In this document: piece by piece, positions 33,278 to 36,634 of the stretch
How positions within the stretch are numbered: position 1 is the stretch's first letter
Layout of the letters: each line of letters starts with the position of its first letter
DNA from: DGNJ01 sp002388905
Lineage (GTDB): Bacteria > Pseudomonadota > Gammaproteobacteria > Pseudomonadales > Porticoccaceae
Assembly: GCA_036843405.1 (NCBI GenBank)
Contig: DAITSJ010000029.1
Span: forward strand, 1 to 36,634
Length of the DNA: 36,634 nucleotides
Reading direction: 5' to 3'
Position numbers and translations under genes: made by a program
The notes under the pieces: model-generated
What the model saw: only the letters and a program-made list of their open reading frames with translations
Told to the model about the DNA's origin: nothing
The model's database searches: none

Positions 33278-33603
33278 CCGACCCGGGCCCGCCCGAACCG
33301 TCGAAGATAAGCGCGAATGAAGTTGTCCGTCGGGAACTTGTACTGGAATCCCCACAGGACCCTCCCAGGTCCATTGTTAGTAAAGAGCGTGATGCGGCCG
33401 GGACGGTCGGCAAAAGGGCCCTCGCCGACAAGCCTAGAGCCTGCCCCGCGAGCGCAGCGAGTGTTTTGGGTACAGGGAGGCATTCACGGCGTGCCGCGGA
33501 AATTTCCCCGGATCGGGCCCATCAGTCTACAGAGGCTTTTCTTTCATGTTCCCGAAGACAGCGGGCGTCGTCCAATCAATCACGTATCCGCGGCGCATTC
33601 GGC
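33278..33603. other. Unexplained intergenic stretch between secD and mscL
   Basis: About 330 bases with no gene I can support on either strand. A plus-strand open frame (33317-33634) has no ribosome binding site and no recognisable domain. No trace of YajC (its single helix and basic tail) is visible in any minus-strand frame. A small inverted repeat GTCGGC/GCCGAC lies at 33406-33429. It could be decayed sequence or a short repeat family. Confidence 0.5.
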
Positions 33604-33609
33604 TATAGT
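33604..33609 (+). promoter_or_regulatory. -10 box candidate of mscL
   Basis: TATAGT lies 30 bases upstream of the mscL ATG and AGAGGTGA forms a good ribosome binding site. No -35 box is convincing, so an activator or another sigma factor (RpoS controls mscL in E. coli) is possible. Confidence 0.35.
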
Positions 33610-33639
33610 GCGGAAACGCAAAGAACAGAGGTGAAAATT

Positions 33640-34083
33640 ATGCTCAGGGAATTCAAGACCTTCGCCATGCGCGGCAATGTGGTGGACATGGCCGTGGGCA
33701 TCCTGGTGGGCGGGGCTTTCGGGACTATCGCCAAAAGCCTGGTGACCGACATCCTGATGCCGCCACTGGGGCTGCTCCTGGGCGGCGTGGACTTTGCCAA
33801 CCTTTTTATCACCCTCAAGGACGGCCACCGCCCGGGTCCCTACGAAACACTGGCCGGCGCCCAGGAGGCGGGGGCGGTGACCATCAGCTACGGCGTCTTC
33901 CTCAATGCCCTGGTCAGTTTCATCATCGTCGCCTTCGCGGCCTTCCTGCTGGTCCGGGCCATCAACCGGCTCCAGCAGCAGAAGGAGAGCGTGCCCGCCA
34001 TCAAAGAGTGCCCTCACTGCCTTTCGACAGTACAGGAAGGCGCCAGTCGCTGTCCTTACTGCACCTCCGCACTGGTGCCCTGA
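33640..34083 (+). CDS. mscL: Large-conductance mechanosensitive channel MscL with C-terminal four-cysteine cluster
   Basis: MscL opens under membrane tension and releases solutes in hypo-osmotic shock. The 147-residue protein has the N-terminal amphipathic helix (MLREFKTFAMRGN) and TM1 with DMAVGILVGGAFGTIAKSLV. A periplasmic loop follows, then TM2 (about 83-106). Instead of the usual short charged tail it ends in a zinc-ribbon-like segment with C124, C127, C138 and C141 (CPHC and CPYC). The ATG has a good AGAGGTGA site. It is convergent with tgt and divergent from secD. Confidence 0.96.
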   Translation: MLREFKTFAMRGNVVDMAVGILVGGAFGTIAKSLVTDILMPPLGLLLGGVDFANLFITLKDGHRPGPYETLAGAQEAGAVTISYGVFLNALVSFIIVAFAAFLLVRAINRLQQQKESVPAIKECPHCLSTVQEGASRCPYCTSALVP

Positions 34084-34111
34084 ATCCCTATCGGTGCCGC
34101 GCCGGCAAGCT

Positions 34112-35227
34112 TCAGCTTTCCAGGGCCGCGTAGAAATCCGCGGCAAAATCGTCCAGCCCGCCGGCATCGACCGCCTCGCGGATGTCCGCCATCAGGCGCT
34201 GAAAATAGCGCAGGTTGTGGATGGTATTGAGCTGAGAGCCCAGGATCTCGTTGCAGCGGTCCAGGTGGTGCAGATAGGCTCGACTGAAATGGCTGCAGGT
34301 GTAACAGTCGCAACTGGCGTCCAGCGGACTGATGTCGTGGCGATGGACCGCGTTGCGGATCTTGATTACCCCCGTGCGGGTGAACAGGTGACCATTGCGG
34401 GCATTGCGGGTAGGGAGCACGCAGTCGAACATATCGATACCGCGCCGCACCGCCTCGAGTATATCCCCGGGTTTCCCCACCCCCATCAGGTAGCGGGGCT
34501 TTTGCCGGGGCAGCTCCCCGCCGACCACATCAAGCACTCTCAGCATGTCTTCCTTCGGTTCCCCCACCGACAGGCCCCCCAGGGCGTAGCCGTCGAAACC
34601 GATGGCTTCAAGGCCGGCCAGGGATTCCCGGCGCAGGTTCTCGTACATACCGCCCTGGACAATACCGAACAGCGCCGACGGACTGTCACCATGGGCATCC
34701 CGGCTGCGCCGCGCCCAGCGCAGGGAAAGCTCCATGGATGCCCTCGCCTCAGGTTCCGTGGCCGGATAAGGTGTGCATTCATCGAAAATCATAACGACAT
34801 CCGAACCCAGGTCCCGCTGTACGCCAATGGATGTCTCCGGGTCCATAAAGACGGGACTGCCGTCGATGGGCGAGCGGAAAGACACGCCCGCTTCCGTGAT
34901 CCTGCGCATCTCCCCCAGGCTGAATACCTGGAAACCGCCGGAATCGGTAAGAATGGGTCCCGGCCACTGCATGAAATCGTGAAGATCGCCGTGGGCGCGG
35001 ATAACCTCCGTGCCCGGACGCAGCATCAGGTGAAACGTGTTGCCCAGGATGATCTGGGCACCGATGCCGGCTATATCGCGGGGCAGCATGGCCTTGACGG
35101 TGCCGTAAGTACCCACCGGCATAAAGGCCGGCGTTTCCACCGCACCCCGGGGGAACCGCAAGCGCCCACGGCGGGCCGGACCATCGCTGCCATCGAGCTC
35201 GAACGTCATGAAACACTGGCGGGGCAT
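34112..35227 (-). CDS. tgt: Queuine tRNA-ribosyltransferase Tgt
   Basis: Tgt exchanges guanine 34 of GUN-anticodon tRNAs for preQ1. The 371-residue protein has the general acid/base aspartate D95 in TDSGGFQVFSL and the nucleophile region RRGIDMFDCVLPTRNARNG (about 262-280). The zinc site has C306, C308, C311 and H337. The start at 35227 has GGGAGAG upstream and overlaps the queA stop by one base. The ATG six codons later (MTFELDG) matches the E. coli N-terminus but lacks a ribosome binding site. Confidence 0.97.
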   Translation of the reverse strand: MPRQCFMTFELDGSDGPARRGRLRFPRGAVETPAFMPVGTYGTVKAMLPRDIAGIGAQIILGNTFHLMLRPGTEVIRAHGDLHDFMQWPGPILTDSGGFQVFSLGEMRRITEAGVSFRSPIDGSPVFMDPETSIGVQRDLGSDVVMIFDECTPYPATEPEARASMELSLRWARRSRDAHGDSPSALFGIVQGGMYENLRRESLAGLEAIGFDGYALGGLSVGEPKEDMLRVLDVVGGELPRQKPRYLMGVGKPGDILEAVRRGIDMFDCVLPTRNARNGHLFTRTGVIKIRNAVHRHDISPLDASCDCYTCSHFSRAYLHHLDRCNEILGSQLNTIHNLRYFQRLMADIREAVDAGGLDDFAADFYAALES

Positions 35228-36288
35228 CAGGAAATCTCTCCCAGGCGAATACTGTGGCCCTCCGGGTCCCTGGTCAGGAACATGGCATCCCCGTAACTGA
35301 AAAACCGGTAGCGCTGCTCCACTGCCTCGCGGTAGGCGGCCATGACATTGCCGTAGCCGGCGAAGGCGCAGACCAGCATCAGAAGCGTGGATTCCGGCAA
35401 ATGGAAGTTGGTGACCAGGGCATCGACAATCCGGAACTGGTAACCGGGGTAGATAAAGATATCCGTCTCGCCGCGCATCGGCCGCATGACACCGGAGGCC
35501 CCGGCGGTTTCCAGGCAGCGCACACTGGTGGTGCCCACGGCGATGACCCGGTTGCCGGCCGCCCTTGTCTCCTCCACCCGCCGGCAGAGTTCCTCGCCGA
35601 CATCGATGATCTCGGCGTGCATACGATGGTCGCGGATATCGTCGACGCGCACCGGCTGGAAGGTTCCCGCGCCCACATGGAGGGTTACATAGCCTATATT
35701 GACGCCCTTGTTGCGCAACCGCTCGAGCAGGTCTTCGTCGAAATGCAATCCCGCCGTGGGTGCGGCCACGGCGCCGGGCCTGGCGGCATAGACCGTCTGG
35801 TAGCGCTCCCGGTCCATGTCCTCGTCCGGGCGATCAATATAGGGAGGCAGCGGCATATGGCCGATGCGCTCGAGTATGTCGAGCACCGGTTCATCATCGT
35901 CGAATGCCAGTTCGAAAAGGTCTTGCCGGCGGGCAACCACCGTGGCACCGACGGCCTCATCGAAATTCAGCCGGGCTCCCTCGCCGGGGGACTTGCTGGC
36001 CCGGACATGGGCCAGGACGCGGCGATCGCCCAGCAACCGCTCAACCAGGACTTCCACCCTGCCGCCGGTCTCCTTTCGACCCAGCAACCGCGCCGGGATC
36101 ACCCGGGTGTCGTTGAAAACCATCAGGTCGCCGGGCTGGACCATCTCCAGCAACTGCGGGAACCGCCGGTGACTGATTTCCCCGGTCGCCCCATCGAGAG
36201 CCAGCAGCCGACTGCCCCGCCGCTGCTCGGCGGGAGCCAGGGCGATCAGCTCCTTGGGCAGGAAATAGTCAAACAGTTCCCGGCGCAT
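35227..36288 (-). CDS. queA: S-adenosylmethionine:tRNA ribosyltransferase-isomerase QueA
   Basis: QueA transfers and isomerises the ribosyl group of SAM onto preQ1-tRNA to give epoxyqueuosine. The 353-residue protein begins MRRELFDYFLPKELIALAPA. It contains VFNDTRVIPARLLGRKETGG, AAPTAGLHFDEDLLERL, TLHVGAGTFQPVRVDDI and TNFHLPESTLLMLVCAFAG, all QueA signatures. The ATG at 36288 has GGAGG seven bases upstream. It is the first gene of queA-tgt. queG, for the final reduction, is not in the window. Confidence 0.97.
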   Translation of the reverse strand: MRRELFDYFLPKELIALAPAEQRRGSRLLALDGATGEISHRRFPQLLEMVQPGDLMVFNDTRVIPARLLGRKETGGRVEVLVERLLGDRRVLAHVRASKSPGEGARLNFDEAVGATVVARRQDLFELAFDDDEPVLDILERIGHMPLPPYIDRPDEDMDRERYQTVYAARPGAVAAPTAGLHFDEDLLERLRNKGVNIGYVTLHVGAGTFQPVRVDDIRDHRMHAEIIDVGEELCRRVEETRAAGNRVIAVGTTSVRCLETAGASGVMRPMRGETDIFIYPGYQFRIVDALVTNFHLPESTLLMLVCAFAGYGNVMAAYREAVEQRYRFFSYGDAMFLTRDPEGHSIRLGEIS

Positions 36289-36314
36289 GCCGCAGCCTCC
36301 CGCAAAAGGAAGCA

Positions 36315-36343
36315 AGATTACCGGATTCCCCGCCGATCACCAA
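36315..36343 (-). promoter_or_regulatory. Candidate promoter of queA-tgt
   Basis: On the minus strand TTGGTG (36338-36343) and TAATCT (36315-36320) are 17 bases apart and about 27 bases ahead of the queA ATG. Each box matches the sigma70 consensus only in part. Confidence 0.4.
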
Positions 36344-36387
36344 CCGGGCGGAGCGGGACTGGCGCCAGCGCATGGCCCATACGCTTG

Positions 36388-36415
36388 TTGACCGCCTTGG
36401 GGCCGTTGTTATAAT
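36388..36415 (+). promoter_or_regulatory. Promoter of tRNA-Leu
   Basis: TTGACC (36388-36393), 16 bases, then a perfect TATAAT (36410-36415), followed by a GC-rich start region (GCCGGGCGGC), the form usual for stable RNA promoters under stringent control. It overlaps the upstream region of queA on the other strand. Confidence 0.8.
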
Positions 36416-36451
36416 GCCGGGCGGCAATTGCCTGCGCACCCGCAACACAGG

Positions 36452-36538
36452 GCCAGAGTGGCGAAATTGGTAGACGCAGGGGATTCAAAATCCCCCGGGG
36501 TAAAACCCGTGCCGGTTCGAGTCCGGCCTCTGGTACCA
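36452..36538 (+). tRNA. tRNA-Leu (anticodon CAA)
   Basis: The 87-base gene starts GCCAGAGTGGCGAAATTGG and ends CTCTGGTACCA with an encoded CCA. The anticodon stem GGGGA/TCCCC carries loop TTCAAAA, giving CAA. The long variable arm (CGGGGTAAAACCCGT) is typical of leucine tRNAs. The T arm GCCGGTTCGAGTCCGGC is intact. In Pseudomonas a tRNA-Leu also lies next to queA. Confidence 0.97.
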
Positions 36539-36561
36539 CACCTCCCTTTCAAATCAGAACG

Positions 36562-36634
36562 TCAAAAGCCCGCCACCCTCTGCACCAGCCAGAAACTGGC
36601 GAGACTACCGATAATGTAGCTGCCGGCCAGGCCC
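36562..36634 (-). CDS. C-terminal end of an unidentified membrane protein (partial)
   Basis: On the minus strand an open frame enters from the window edge and ends at TGA (36562-36564). The last 23 residues, from GLAGSYIIGSLASFWLVQRV on, look like a terminal transmembrane helix with a short cytoplasmic or periplasmic end. Too little is present to name the family. It is convergent with tRNA-Leu. Confidence 0.5.
   Translation of the reverse strand, partial: GLAGSYIIGSLASFWLVQRVAGF

Noticed and set aside
33317..33634. Possible 105-residue plus-strand gene ahead of mscL
   Set aside because: No ribosome binding site and no recognisable domain, it runs up to the mscL start region, and a secD-side promoter lies nearby. 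The stretch is listed as unexplained instead.

Overview
This is a GC-rich chromosomal segment of a gammaproteobacterium. The gene order matches conserved Pseudomonas-type blocks: fmdB-aspS-yebC, ruvCAB-ybgC-tolQRAB-pal-cpoB-queE-queC-tRNA-Lys, rplU-rpmA-obgE-proB, fabA-fabB, and queA-tgt with secDF. A marine relative of the Pseudomonadales/Cellvibrionales is a reasonable guess, but the sequence does not fix the genus. Almost everything is housekeeping. I found no phage, transposase, CRISPR array, toxin system or defence island, and no obviously undescribed system.

Layout. (1) 1-8847, all on the minus strand: the 3'-truncated tRNA-Lys, queC and queE (7-deazaguanine synthesis), then cpoB-pal-tolB-tolA-tolR-tolQ-ybgC (envelope constriction machine) and ruvB-ruvA-ruvC (Holliday junction processing). 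(2) 9030-13170, minus strand: a small exported protein of unknown function, proB, a DUF402 protein, obgE, then a repeat-bearing spacer, rpmA and rplU. (3) 13424-17523, plus strand: ispB (quinone side chain) and the three-gene proton-translocating transhydrogenase pntAA-pntAB-pntB. (4) 17662-23631: manB and galU (minus), fabA and fabB (plus), and an initiating sugar-phosphate transferase (plus). (5) 23755-26683, minus strand: yebC, aspS, fmdB. (6) 27011-30376: an HU-like protein with a lysine/alanine tail, a HIT protein, proS and a small lytic transglycosylase. (7) 30425-36288: secF and secD (minus), mscL (plus), tgt and queA (minus), then tRNA-Leu(CAA) and the end of an unidentified membrane gene.

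How the genes work together. The Tol-Pal block links the inner membrane, peptidoglycan and outer membrane during division. queC/queE make the preQ0 precursor and tgt/queA, at the other end of the window, insert and elaborate it in tRNA. galU and manB supply UDP-glucose and mannose-1-phosphate, and the nearby sugar transferase could start a polysaccharide on undecaprenyl phosphate. fabA/fabB form the anaerobic unsaturated fatty acid branch.

The most interesting points are architectural. The usual yebC-ruvC junction is split by about 15 kb. The usual tgt-yajC-secD junction lacks yajC and carries a divergent mscL plus about 400 bp of unexplained DNA. The rpmA-obgE spacer holds six tandem 8-bp units followed by two REP-like palindromes. 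Smaller points include an MscL with a C-terminal four-cysteine cluster, a HIT protein with a shifted histidine motif, and several promoter, terminator and dyad elements.
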